Shown in pieces: positions 15,190 through 25,090 of a stretch of 38,287 bases of DNA; position 1 is the stretch's first letter; each line of letters starts with the position of its first letter. A program made the translations under genes and the position numbers. Origin of the DNA: an uncultured Roseicyclus sp. (GTDB lineage: Bacteria; Pseudomonadota; Alphaproteobacteria; Rhodobacterales; Rhodobacteraceae); assembly GCA_937139335.1 (NCBI GenBank), contig CAKZPN010000052.1, forward strand, positions 1 through 38,287. The letters are read 5' to 3'. Under the pieces are notes generated by a model. The model was not told the DNA's origin. It searched no databases and worked only from the letters and a program-made list of their open reading frames with translations.

Positions 15190-15197
<8 letters not shown>

Positions 15198-16260
15198 GCC
15201 GCTCGCGCCCGGATCGACCCTCGGCATCCTCGGCGGCGGGCAGCTGGGCCGGATGCTGGCGATGGCCGCCGCGCGCCTCGGCTATCGCTGCCATATCTTC
15301 GAGCCCGGCAGCGCCCCCGCCGCCGATGTCGCCCATGCCTGGACGCAGGCCGCGTATGACGATCTCGACGCCCTGCGCGGTTTTGCCGAAAGCTGCGACC
15401 TCATCACCTACGAGTTCGAGAACATCCCCGCCCCCGCGCTCGACGTGCTGTCGGAAACGACGCCGCTTTTCCCCGATCGCCGCGCGCTGGAGGTGAGCCA
15501 GGACCGGCTGACCGAAAAGACCTTTCTTGCCGGCCTCGGCCTTGCCACCGCGCCGTTTGCACCCATCGACACGCCTGCCGACCTGCCGACGGCGCTTGCT
15601 GCGACCGCCACGCCCGCCATCCTGAAGACCCGCCGCTTCGGCTATGACGGCAAGGGGCAGGCGCGCGTGATGACACCCGAGGACGGCGCGGCGGCGCTTG
15701 CGTCGCTCGAAGGCGCGCCCGCGATAGCCGAGGGCTTCGTCCGGTTTTCCCGCGAGATCAGCGTCATCGCCGCGCGCGGCCGTGACGGGACCGTGTCCGC
15801 CTACGACCCCGGCGAGAATGTGCACGAGGACGGCATCCTGTCCACCACCACCGTCCCCGCCGCGCTGCCGCTGACCCTGCGCACCGACGCCGTGCTCATC
15901 GCCTCGCGCATCCTGACCGCGCTCGATTACGTGGGCGTCATGGGGGTGGAGCTGTTCGTCACGCCCGATGGCCTCGTCGTCAACGAGTTCGCCCCCCGCG
16001 TGCACAACTCCGGCCACTGGACGCAGGTGGGCTGCGCCGTCGACCAGTTCGAGCAGCATATCCGTGCGATCGCCGGCTGGCCGCTCGGCAACGGGGCGCG
16101 GCACGCGAATGTGGTGATGGAGAACCTGATCGGGGAGGACGTGGCCCGTGTGGCGAGCCTGGCCGCCGAGCCCGGTGTGCAGGTCCACCTCTACGGCAAG
16201 GCGGAGACGCGGCCCGGTCGCAAAATGGGCCATGTCAATCGCGTGACGGGCCCGGCCTGA
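15190..16260 (+). CDS. purK: 5-(carboxyamino)imidazole ribonucleotide synthase
   Basis: A 356-residue ATP-grasp enzyme that makes N5-CAIR from AIR, bicarbonate and ATP, feeding PurE. It shows the N-terminal [17 protein letters not shown], the ATP-grasp [12 protein letters not shown] and the C-terminal signature [15 protein letters not shown]. It ends [14 protein letters not shown] as usual. The start overlaps the purE stop region by eight bases. Cytoplasmic; identity very secure. Confidence 0.97.
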
Positions 16261-16267
16261 GCCGGCG

Positions 16268-17011
16268 CTACTCGATGATCGCCTCAATCGCGCCGATGTA
16301 GGTCAGTTCGCCGTCGAAGGCACCGTCGCGCAGGAACGCGATGGTCTGGCCGATCACCAGCGGGTTGTTCATCATGAAGGTGTGCGTCACCGGCAGCACG
16401 ATATGATCGGCCATGCCCTCGACCCGCGTGCTGTCGACCGCCACCTTGCCATCATCCTCGCCGGGGATCAGCGCGGAATAGATCGGATTCAGCGTCTGGT
16501 TGCCCGCGATCACGCCCAGCTCGAAATCCACCGGCGGCAGGCGGTTGGGCAGATCGGCCGCGCCGGTGCCCAGTTCCTGACCGGCGGGGCCGTTCAGCCA
16601 CTCGAAGGGTTCCAGCGGCCCCAGCACGTCCACCAGTTCGGAGCCTGCATTCGGCGGCGCCAGCATCACCACCCTACCCAGCCGCGCGGGACGGTGCCGC
16701 GCCAGCCAGAACCGCAGCAGGATGCCACCCATCGAATGGGTGACGAAATGCACCCGCTCCGCGCCGCAGCGCGCCAGCGCCGGCATGAGCGTCACCGGCG
16801 CCAGCTCGGCGATCGAGGCGCGGGTGGAGGGATAGCCCCGGTTGATGACGCGGTAGCCTTCGGCCTCCAGCGCCTCCTGCATCACCACCAGCGAAGTCTC
16901 GGTGCGCGCAAGCCCGTGGAGCAGGATCACGCACTCCTCGGCCCGCGCGGGCGCGGCAAGGGCGAGGATCAGGAGCAAGGGCGCAAGCCATCGGGTCATG
17001 TCGGCGAACAT
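16268..17011 (-). CDS. Exported lipase-like alpha/beta hydrolase
   Basis: A 247-residue protein with an N-terminal signal peptide ([21 protein letters not shown]). A lipase-type fold follows: oxyanion region [14 protein letters not shown], nucleophile elbow VTHSMGGIL, and a late VTHTFMMNN with the probable catalytic His. [15 protein letters not shown] segment matches triacylglycerol-lipase/palmitoyl-esterase-like periplasmic hydrolases. The start at 17011 was preferred to the ATG at 16999 because AAGGCGG lies 10 bases upstream; the frame further upstream is a shadow of the Nudix gene. It converges with purK and diverges from the Nudix gene. The substrate, probably an ester, is unknown. Confidence 0.85.
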   Translation of the reverse strand: MFADMTRWLAPLLLILALAAPARAEECVILLHGLARTETSLVVMQEALEAEGYRVINRGYPSTRASIAELAPVTLMPALARCGAERVHFVTHSMGGILLRFWLARHRPARLGRVVMLAPPNAGSELVDVLGPLEPFEWLNGPAGQELGTGAADLPNRLPPVDFELGVIAGNQTLNPIYSALIPGEDDGKVAVDSTRVEGMADHIVLPVTHTFMMNNPLVIGQTIAFLRDGAFDGELTYIGAIEAIIE

Positions 17012-17077
17012 AGGGCGCTTACCGCCTTGCAGCGAGAGGGGATTGCGGCAGCCTCGGCGCCGCGCCACTGTCGCCGC

Positions 17078-17524
17078 ATGACACCGCCCCGCCCCCGCCT
17101 CGCCGTCCGCGGCCTGCTGCTGATCGACGACCGGCTGCTTCTGGTGAACGCTTGGGGCGGCGGGCGCAGCGACCTTCTCTGTGCGCCCGGCGGCGGGGTC
17201 GAGATGCACGCGTCGCTGCACGACAACCTGATCCGCGAGTTCCACGAGGAAACCGGGCTGATTGTCGCCGTGGGCGCGCCCTGCCTCGTGAACGAGTTCC
17301 ACGCGCCCGACCGCGAATTCCACCAGGTCGACGTCTATTTCCGCGTGTCGCTTGTGTCGGGCGACCTGACCGACACCTGGATCGACCCGGAAGGGATCGT
17401 GACCGAACGCCACCTGATCGCGCGCGCCGACATGCCCCGCTACCGCTACAAGCCCGACAGCCTGCCCGACGTGGCGTGGTCCGACACGATCTTCTACGAC
17501 CCGCTCGAACCCTTGGTGCGCTGA
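17078..17524 (+). CDS. Nudix hydrolase
   Basis: A 148-residue protein with a Nudix box from about residue 37: [18 protein letters not shown] then HEETGL. The REFHEETG core that binds Mg is intact. The first glutamate of the canonical GX5EX7REXXEEXG pattern is alanine (MHAS), with a Glu three residues earlier. Family members hydrolyse nucleoside diphosphate derivatives; the substrate cannot be read from sequence. Its last 31 bases overlap the convergent EamA gene. The ATG at 17078 gives the family-typical [14 protein letters not shown] start. Confidence 0.88.
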   Translation: MTPPRPRLAVRGLLLIDDRLLLVNAWGGGRSDLLCAPGGGVEMHASLHDNLIREFHEETGLIVAVGAPCLVNEFHAPDREFHQVDVYFRVSLVSGDLTDTWIDPEGIVTERHLIARADMPRYRYKPDSLPDVAWSDTIFYDPLEPLVR

Positions 17525-18360
17525 GGCCAGAGGCCCCAGGCGATGCCGCCCAGCACCACCGCCCCCGCACCCAGCATCCGGAGCGACGGCGCCTCCGCCA
17601 GCAGGACCACGCCGCCCAGCGCCGCGATCACCGGCACCGAGAGCTGAACAAGACCCGCCACCGAACTGCCGATGCGCGGCAGCACAGCGTACCAGAGCGC
17701 GTATCCGAGGCCGGACGTCACTGCGCCCGAGGCCACGGCCAGCAGCAACCCGTGCAGGCTCGCGTCGTTCACGGTGGCGCCGCCTGTCTGCACCAGCACC
17801 GCGACGAAGGCCGCGACCGTGGCCCAGACGAAGGCAGCGCCGGTGTCACCCAATGGGTCGGCCGAGCCGCGCCCGATCAGCGAATAGACGCCCCAGCCGA
17901 GCGCCGCCGCAGCCATCGCCGCCACCGCCCAGAGCGGCGCCGCCACCGCGCCGCCGGGCCAGACCAGCCAGGCGAGGCCCGCCAGCGCCAGACCCGCGCC
18001 GATCCAGCGCCGCGCGGGCGGGCGTTCGCCCATCACCAGCGCACCCGCAAACATCGTCACCTGCACCCCGCCGAAGAGGATCAGCGCGCCGAGGCCCGCG
18101 TTCATCGCGAGATAGGCGACTGAAAATCCGATCAGGTAGGTGGTCAGCATCAGCCCGCCCAGCACGCGCTTCGGTTCCAGCAGGGGCACGCTTCCGTGGC
18201 GCAGGCGGATCAACAGGACCAGCACCGCCGCGCCCGCCACCGCGCGGACCAGCGCGAAATCGAGCGCGCCGATCTCGCCCGCAGCCACCGCGGCACGGTT
18301 CAGCACGGAGTTGGCGGCGAAGGCCACCATCACCAGCGCGGTGAGCGCCAAGAGCCTCAT
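17494..18360 (-). CDS. EamA/DMT-superfamily transporter
   Basis: A 288-residue integral membrane protein with about ten hydrophobic segments in two EamA halves. The first begins [23 protein letters not shown], and the second contains [15 protein letters not shown] and [19 protein letters not shown]. The family exports or imports small metabolites such as amino acids. The start overlaps the stop of the PhnM-like gene (ATGA), so it is the third gene of a coupled unit with a hydroxyacid dehydrogenase and a PhnM-like amidohydrolase. The 3' end overlaps the Nudix gene. Confidence 0.9.
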   Translation of the reverse strand: MRLLALTALVMVAFAANSVLNRAAVAAGEIGALDFALVRAVAGAAVLVLLIRLRHGSVPLLEPKRVLGGLMLTTYLIGFSVAYLAMNAGLGALILFGGVQVTMFAGALVMGERPPARRWIGAGLALAGLAWLVWPGGAVAAPLWAVAAMAAAALGWGVYSLIGRGSADPLGDTGAAFVWATVAAFVAVLVQTGGATVNDASLHGLLLAVASGAVTSGLGYALWYAVLPRIGSSVAGLVQLSVPVIAALGGVVLLAEAPSLRMLGAGAVVLGGIAWGLWPQRTKGSSGS

Positions 18361-19490
18361 GCGAGCATCCGCGCGGCCAGCGCGCCCGAGAGGTGCGAGA
18401 CGCGGCCCGCAGCGATCGTCGCGCCAAGGCGGCCGGCCCCGTCGAGGATCACGAGATCGGCGCGCAAGCCCTCGGCGATCCGCCCGCGGTCCTGCCAACC
18501 CATGATCCGTGCCGGCCCGCCCGAGACGAGGTCCCAGGCGGCCGGCCACCCCAGACGCGCGCTCAACCGATGGGCAGCGCGCAGCAGCGACGGGTAGTGG
18601 TAGTCGGAGACCAGCGCATCGACGAGACCCGCCTCGATCAGCCGCTCGGCCGCGACCTTGCCGCTATGCGACCCGCCGCGCACCACGTTCGGCGCGCCCA
18701 TGATCACCGCCTCGCCCGCATGTTTGGCCGCCTCGGCGGCGGCCAAGGTCTCCGGGAACTCGGAAATATCGGCCCCAAGCGCCCGAAACTTGGCCCGGCC
18801 CTCCGCCGTGAGATCGTCGTGGCTGCCCATGCGGATACCGCGCGCGCGGAAGGCCTCGGCCACATCGCCCAGCGCCTCCATGACCTTCGGACCGTTCCCA
18901 TGAAGCGCCTGCAACATTTCTGCATGCGCCTCGGGCGCGCGTCCGGCTTTCAGCGCCTGACCGGTGAGGCCCGGCGGGCGCTTGCCAGCAGCCAGGTGCT
19001 TGTGCGGCAGGTGGTCGTTCCAGACGACATAGCCGATGCCAGCCCGCTCCACGAGCGCCCGCATCGCTTCGAACGTGTCGATCATATGGGTCTCGACCCG
19101 CAGTTGCAGGCGCATGTCGGTCAGGGTGTCGGCGCCCTGCAACGCCTCGGCCAGCGTCGCGGCGAAATCCGGGCCGCGCATCCCGCCCTCCCAGCTCCAG
19201 AACTGTGCCAGCATCGCGGTTGTGATGCCCGAGGCGCCGCATTCGGCGTCGAGTCCGGCGAGCCCGGCGGCGGGCGTGTCGACCGCCCCGCGCCGGGGTG
19301 CCATGTGGCGCTCGAACCCGTCGCCGTGCAGATCGACGATGCCGGGCAGGATGCGGTAGCCGGTAAGGTCGATGTCGCGCCCACCGCCGCCCGCGATTCG
19401 ACCCTCGGCCAGCGACAGCGGCTCGCGCGCGAAACCGCCGTCCAGCAGCACTTCGGCCCCGGTGAAACGCAGCGGCGGCAGGTCAGGCAT
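18357..19490 (-). CDS. PhnM-like amidohydrolase (alpha-D-ribose 1-methylphosphonate 5-triphosphate diphosphatase family)
   Basis: A 377-residue metal-dependent hydrolase closest to PhnM of the C-P lyase pathway. Shared features are ILPGIVDLHGDGFERH at the first metal site (PhnM has LHTDN), GSHDD, ISEFPETLAAAEAAK, GAPNVVRGGSHSGKVAA, VSDYHYPSLL and GLRADLVILD. No other phn gene (G-L) lies nearby. It sits instead between a beta-hydroxyacid dehydrogenase (8-base overlap) and an EamA carrier (4-base overlap). I infer a paralogue, possibly acting on another phosphorylated or cyclic substrate; a role with phn genes elsewhere in the genome is also possible. Confidence 0.85.
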   Translation of the reverse strand: MPDLPPLRFTGAEVLLDGGFAREPLSLAEGRIAGGGGRDIDLTGYRILPGIVDLHGDGFERHMAPRRGAVDTPAAGLAGLDAECGASGITTAMLAQFWSWEGGMRGPDFAATLAEALQGADTLTDMRLQLRVETHMIDTFEAMRALVERAGIGYVVWNDHLPHKHLAAGKRPPGLTGQALKAGRAPEAHAEMLQALHGNGPKVMEALGDVAEAFRARGIRMGSHDDLTAEGRAKFRALGADISEFPETLAAAEAAKHAGEAVIMGAPNVVRGGSHSGKVAAERLIEAGLVDALVSDYHYPSLLRAAHRLSARLGWPAAWDLVSGGPARIMGWQDRGRIAEGLRADLVILDGAGRLGATIAAGRVSHLSGALAARMLA

Positions 19491-20328
19491 CGCGGTAGGC
19501 CCGGGCGAAGACGGCCGCGATATCGTCCTCGGACAGACCCGCGGCGATGGCCTCTGCCAGCATGGCGCCTGCGGCCTTCAGCGTCGGCGCCTCGACCCCG
19601 GCATCGGCCACAACCCGCTGCAACACGGCATTGTCCTTGGCGACGCCGCTGACGGGAAAGCCCACGCTCAGATCCTGCCCAAGAATTTTGGGCAGCCGGT
19701 CGCGCACCATAGGGATGCCCGCGGGCCCGCCGCAAAGAATGGTGAGCGCGGTGTCGAGCGGCAGGCCTGCCCGGCTCGCCACCTGCAACTGCTCCACGAG
19801 CCCGGCCGTGTAGCTTTGCATCAAGGCGTTGTTGACCGTCTTCATTACCAGGCCCGTGCCCAGCGGACCGACGTGAAAGATACGTTCCGACAGCGGGGCC
19901 AGCGCCCCTTGCGCGCGCGCCGCCGCCTCGGGTGTGCCGCCGATGAAGATGCCGCAGGTGCCCGCCGCCACAAGATCGGGGCCGCCGGAAATCGGCGCGT
20001 CGACTACCGCCGCGCCCGCCGCCGCGATGCGATCCGCACGGCTCTTGACGACGTTGGGCACGACCGTGCTGGTCTCCACGATCAGCTTGCCCGTCAGGTC
20101 CAACGCCAGGAGCGCGTCGAGCATCCCCATCACGGCCGCATCGTCATAGAGGCTGAGGATCAGAACGTCGGAAGCCGCGACCAGCGCCGCGAGGTCCGGT
20201 GCCTGGGCAGCGCCCTCGACCCCCCGCCCGCTGCGGGTCCAGCCGGTCACGGGCACGCCTTCGGAGACCAGCCGCAGCGCCATGGCGCTGCCCATCCGGC
20301 CCAGCCCGATCACGCCGATCCTGTCCAT
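19483..20328 (-). CDS. NAD(P)-dependent beta-hydroxyacid dehydrogenase (3-hydroxyisobutyrate dehydrogenase family)
   Basis: A 281-residue protein with an N-terminal Rossmann motif (IGVIGLGRMGSAMALRL), the substrate-binding DAPISGGPDLVAAGT, and the catalytic-lysine segment VMKTVNNALMQ. These are all family hallmarks, also seen in tartronate semialdehyde and glyoxylate reductases. The ATG at 20328 was chosen because it starts the Rossmann strand; 17 upstream codons are not homologous. It leads the unit with the PhnM-like and EamA genes. The exact substrate is unknown. Confidence 0.88.
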   Translation of the reverse strand: MDRIGVIGLGRMGSAMALRLVSEGVPVTGWTRSGRGVEGAAQAPDLAALVAASDVLILSLYDDAAVMGMLDALLALDLTGKLIVETSTVVPNVVKSRADRIAAAGAAVVDAPISGGPDLVAAGTCGIFIGGTPEAAARAQGALAPLSERIFHVGPLGTGLVMKTVNNALMQSYTAGLVEQLQVASRAGLPLDTALTILCGGPAGIPMVRDRLPKILGQDLSVGFPVSGVAKDNAVLQRVVADAGVEAPTLKAAGAMLAEAIAAGLSEDDIAAVFARAYRDA

Positions 20329-20377
20329 CGCTGTCTCCGCTTGCCGCTTCGGCCCGACCCTTGCACCGCCCCGGCGC

Positions 20378-20407
20378 AAAAAGAAAGGGGCCGCAAATGC
20401 GGCCCCC
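20378..20407 (-). terminator. Rho-independent terminator of groESL
   Basis: On the minus strand an 8-bp stem (GCGGCCCC paired with GGGGCCGC, loop ATTT) is followed by TTTCTTTTT. It lies about 105 bases after the groEL stop and before the dehydrogenase gene. Confidence 0.85.
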
Positions 20408-20450
20408 TTCCCGAATTCTGCAACGTGCAGGATGGCTTTTCCCTCTCGGG

Positions 20451-20512
20451 ATCGTTTCCTTCGAAAACGACCCCGTCGGGCTACGAGAGAATTTCCTTGC
20501 GGAAATTCGCTC
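20451..20512 (-). other. groEL 3' untranslated region with two stem-loops
   Basis: Two inverted repeats lie between the groEL stop and its terminator. One is GAATTTCC / GGAAATTC with a 4-base loop, extended by three further pairs past one mismatch (20485-20512). The other is TCGTTT / AAACGA near 20452-20470. They could protect the mRNA 3' end or act as a first, weak terminator. Confidence 0.5.
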
Positions 20513-22168
<1,656 letters not shown>

Positions 22169-22194
22169 TCAATGTATGTCAGCGGTGATTGCGA

Positions 22195-22506
22195 TCAGGC
22201 GGCAGCGGCGGCGGACGACTTGTCCATGATGCCGAGGATGTCGCTTTCCTTCATGATCAGAAGCTCTTCGCCATCAACGGTCACCTCGGTGCCCGACCAT
22301 TTGCCGAACAGGATGCGGTCGCCGGCCTTGACGTCCATGGCGATCCGGTCGCCGTCATCGTCCTTGGCGCCGGCGCCGACTGCGATCACTTCGCCTTCTG
22401 CGGGCTTTTCCTTGGCGCTGTCGGGGATGATCAGACCACCCTTGGTCTTCTCGTCGGACTCGATGCGGCGGACCAGCACACGGTCATGTAGCGGTGTGAA
22501 TGCCAT
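22195..22506 (-). CDS. groES: Co-chaperonin GroES
   Basis: A 103-residue co-chaperonin. It shows [17 protein letters not shown], a mobile-loop [14 protein letters not shown] and the C-terminal [14 protein letters not shown] core, with a short alanine tail. GAGAGGAG precedes the ATG. It is first in the groESL operon, under a sigma-70-type promoter overlapped downstream by CIRCE. Secure. Confidence 0.98.
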   Translation of the reverse strand: MAFTPLHDRVLVRRIESDEKTKGGLIIPDSAKEKPAEGEVIAVGAGAKDDDGDRIAMDVKAGDRILFGKWSGTEVTVDGEELLIMKESDILGIMDKSSAAAAA

Positions 22507-22546
22507 CTCTCGAACACTCCTCTCGGGTTCGGTTGGATCTGTGTCG

Positions 22547-22573
22547 TTAGCACTCGACCTGGGCGAGTGATAA
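22547..22573. promoter_or_regulatory. CIRCE element (HrcA operator) upstream of groESL
   Basis: TTAGCACTC, nine bases, GAGTGATAA. The consensus is TTAGCACTC-N9-GAGTGCTAA, so there is a single mismatch. It lies about 40 bases before the groES ATG and just downstream of the -10, where HrcA would block transcription. Confidence 0.93.
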
Positions 22574-22580
22574 CATCGCC

Positions 22581-22609
22581 GAAATAGGCAGACAGCAGCA
22601 CGCTGTCAA
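22581..22609 (-). promoter_or_regulatory. groESL promoter
   Basis: On the minus strand a perfect TTGACA (22609-22604), 17 bases, then TATTTC (22586-22581), placed immediately before CIRCE. It fits a housekeeping-type promoter repressed by HrcA. Confidence 0.75.
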
Positions 22610-22634
22610 CAGCGCAGCCGGTCGAGGTCTGGGG

Positions 22635-22656
22635 AAAAATGCAGCCGTCAGGCCGC
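22635..22656 (-). terminator. Terminator overlapping the stop of the RTX-Hint gene
   Basis: On the minus strand GCGGCC-TGAC-GGCTGC forms a 6-bp stem with one G-U pair, followed by ATTTTT. The loop contains the gene's own TGA stop. Confidence 0.5.
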
Positions 22657-24012
22657 GGCCGGAACCGGGGCCCGGTGGTGGATCCGCCGGCCGATGACGT
22701 AGGCCGAGAATTCGCGCAGATCGCGGCGTGTCAGTGCCGGGCGCGCGCGCTCGGCCATTTCGGGCAGGTGGCGCCCATTCAGGAGCCGCGACAGCACCGC
22801 GTCGTGCGCCACGGCGCGCGGGCCGGCAAAGATCGTCTCGGTCCAGACGCCTTCGGCCCGGATCAGATGATGGGCGTCGAGCAGCAGGTGGACATAGGTC
22901 TCGCCGTGTGCGGGCCGCTCGTCCGACAGGCGGGCAAGGCCGAGCATATCGGCAAGGTGGCGGGCCCGGATCAGCACCTCGGGGGCGCGATCCAGCGGGT
23001 CGGCGGCGAGGAAACAATGTTGCAACGACACGCGCATGTCGCGCCAGGGCAGCCCGCCCCCGAAGGCACCGGCCGGGATGTGGACGGGCCGGACCGATTC
23101 CTCCGCCGCCAGTTCGGCAGCCGGAAACCAGTGCCGCAGGACGGCGCGGACCGGCTGCAGGCCCGCATCCAGCGTCAGCACCAGATCGCCCGCGCGCAAT
23201 GCCGCGGCGGGCACGAGGCCGCGCGCCGTTTCCACCCGCATGTCCGCGGTCAGGCAGATCGGCTCCTGGTACGGGTCGTCGGGAGGCACCACGTCTCCGG
23301 TGGTCAGAACCCGTGCATCCAGGGCGGACAGTTGCAGGTTCGTGTCCCAGTAATGGGTGAAGTCGAGGGTCAGGCTGGCGTCCGGCACCCCGTTGATGGT
23401 CATCACCCAGATCCGCGGGTTGCCGGTGGGCGTGAAGATCAGATCGGACCTCGGCACGCCGCCGACATGGAGGAAATCGCTCGTCGGGTTGAACCCGGCG
23501 ACCGTGTCATGACCCATGCCGGGGCCGAAGACGATGGTATCGGACCCGCCGCCATGGCCGCCCGCGTCGATCAGGTCGTTGCCGAGGCCGCCGTCGAGCC
23601 AGTCGTTCTCCGAGCCGCCGACCAGCGTGTCGTTGCCGGCGCCGCCGAACAGTGTGTCGTTCTGCGCCCCGCCGAGAATGAGGTCGTCGCCCGCGCCGCC
23701 CGATCCAAGGTCGGCCCCGCTGTCGCCCATGAGGGTGTCGTTGCCGTCGCCGCCCCAAAGGACGTCGTTCTGGCTTTCGCCCTGCAGAAGGTCGTTGCCA
23801 GCCCCGCCTTCCAGCGTGTCGTTGCCGGATTCGCCGCGCAGCGTGTCGTTGCCGTCGCCGCCCGACAGGCTGTCATTGCCCGAGCCGCCGCGGATGGAGT
23901 CATCCCCGGACCCGCCCTGCAGCGTGTCGTCCTGCCATGTGCCATTGATGATGGGCAAATGCCTGCCGCCCGCCTGATTAAAACTGCCTCGACTGCCGGT
24001 GTTTCCCGACAT
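22648..24012 (-). CDS. RTX calcium-binding protein with C-terminal Hint domain
   Basis: With the ATG at 24012 the protein has 454 residues. Residues 27-152 are fourteen RTX nonapeptides (GGxGNDTLx type) that bind calcium as a parallel beta-roll. Residues ~160-245 form a beta-rich domain. Residues 253-~400 are a Hint domain beginning [20 protein letters not shown], with [12 protein letters not shown] and the SLQHCF block. Such proteins are frequent in Rhodobacterales and are probably secreted by type I systems; the Hint domain may self-process. The start is uncertain: TTG at 24099, ATG at 24012 and TTG at 23958 (giving the family-like PIINGT) are all in frame, and DNA above 23975 looks non-coding. 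Confidence 0.85.
   Translation of the reverse strand: MSGNTGSRGSFNQAGGRHLPIINGTWQDDTLQGGSGDDSIRGGSGNDSLSGGDGNDTLRGESGNDTLEGGAGNDLLQGESQNDVLWGGDGNDTLMGDSGADLGSGGAGDDLILGGAQNDTLFGGAGNDTLVGGSENDWLDGGLGNDLIDAGGHGGGSDTIVFGPGMGHDTVAGFNPTSDFLHVGGVPRSDLIFTPTGNPRIWVMTINGVPDASLTLDFTHYWDTNLQLSALDARVLTTGDVVPPDDPYQEPICLTADMRVETARGLVPAAALRAGDLVLTLDAGLQPVRAVLRHWFPAAELAAEESVRPVHIPAGAFGGGLPWRDMRVSLQHCFLAADPLDRAPEVLIRARHLADMLGLARLSDERPAHGETYVHLLLDAHHLIRAEGVWTETIFAGPRAVAHDAVLSRLLNGRHLPEMAERARPALTRRDLREFSAYVIGRRIHHRAPVPAAA
23557..23934 (-). repeat. RTX nonapeptide repeat array, 14 units of 27 bp
   Basis: Consecutive 9-residue units from QDDTLQGGS through GNDTLEGGA to [10 protein letters not shown] few are degenerate ([18 protein letters not shown]). 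The array encodes the calcium-binding beta-roll. Confidence 0.9.
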
Positions 24013-24159
24013 TTCGCAATAGTTGGCACATTTATCGCGAAAAATCCAGAAGGCATCTGGAAACTCCTGTATCCCTGCGGCGTGGTTGCCTCCTGACAAG
24101 GCCGCCTCGCTTCGCTATGACGCGCGCAACAATGCACTCAATCCGCGGAAGTGACTCCC

Positions 24160-25083
24160 ATGACGACCCTCGTTTTCGGCCATAAATCGCCCGACACAGA
24201 CTCCACCGGATCGCCGCTCATCTGGGCGTGGTACCTCAGCGAGATCCGGGACGAACCGGCCGAGGCCGTGCTTCTGGGCGAGCCGAACACCGAGGCCGAC
24301 TTCATGCTGCGGCGCTGGGATCTGCCGAAGCCGCGCATCCTCGACACGCTGGCCCCCGGCCAGAAGGTCGTCATCGTCGACACCAACAACCCCGCCGAGC
24401 TGCCCGCCGCCATCAACGAGGCAGACATCACGGCGATCATCGACCATCACAAGATGTTCGGCGGTCTGGAAACCAAGGGCCCGATCGAGATCCGGATGGA
24501 GCCGCTGGCCTGCACCGCCACGATCATGCACCGGATGATCGGCGACGACATGGGCCGCGCACCCGAGTGGGTGAAGGCCACGATGCTGACCTGCATCCTG
24601 TCCGACACGCTGGAATTCCGCTCGCCCACCACGACCGACGTGGACCGCGCGCTGGCCGAGGCGCTGGCGGACGAGCTGGGCCTCTCGATCCCGGACTACG
24701 CCGCCGAGATGTTCGCGGCGAAATCGGATGTGTCGGAGTTCTCCGAGGCCGAATTGCTGCGGATGGACAGCAAGACCTTCGAGGTCGGTGGCAAGACCTT
24801 CCGCGTGAGCGTGCTGGAAACCACCTCGCCCGAGACGGTGCTGGCCCGCAAGGCGGCGTTGATGGACGCGATGCCCGTCGTCGCGGCCGAGGATGGCGCC
24901 GATCAGGTGCTGCTCTTCGTGGTCGACATCCTGCGCGAGCAATCGACGCTGCTGGTGCCGAACGATCTGGTGAAGCAGGTCGCCGAAAGCAGCTTCGCCA
25001 CGCTTTGCGGCGAGGCCGACACCGTCGTCCTGCCCGGCGTCGTCAGCCGCAAGAAGCAGATCATCCCGAACCTGACGCTCTGA
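24160..25083 (+). CDS. ppaC: Manganese-dependent inorganic pyrophosphatase (family II)
   Basis: A 307-residue DHH-superfamily enzyme that splits pyrophosphate in the cytoplasm. Visible features are VFGHKSPDTDS (residues 5-15), VDTNNPAE, the DHH motif at 95-97 (IIDHHKMF), the mid-protein SDTLEFRSPTTT, and the C-terminal SRKKQIIP substrate-binding segment. ATG 24160 is preferred over GTG 24151 because GGAAG lies nine bases upstream and the family starts at this methionine. Many Alphaproteobacteria use the unrelated family I enzyme, so this choice is notable. It stands alone, divergent from the RTX-Hint gene. Confidence 0.95.
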   Translation: MTTLVFGHKSPDTDSTGSPLIWAWYLSEIRDEPAEAVLLGEPNTEADFMLRRWDLPKPRILDTLAPGQKVVIVDTNNPAELPAAINEADITAIIDHHKMFGGLETKGPIEIRMEPLACTATIMHRMIGDDMGRAPEWVKATMLTCILSDTLEFRSPTTTDVDRALAEALADELGLSIPDYAAEMFAAKSDVSEFSEAELLRMDSKTFEVGGKTFRVSVLETTSPETVLARKAALMDAMPVVAAEDGADQVLLFVVDILREQSTLLVPNDLVKQVAESSFATLCGEADTVVLPGVVSRKKQIIPNLTL

Positions 25084-25090
25084 GCGGCGG

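Noticed and set aside
23557..23934. 27-base tandem repeats as possible CRISPR or satellite DNA
   Set aside because: They encode RTX nonapeptides within a clear protein-coding frame.
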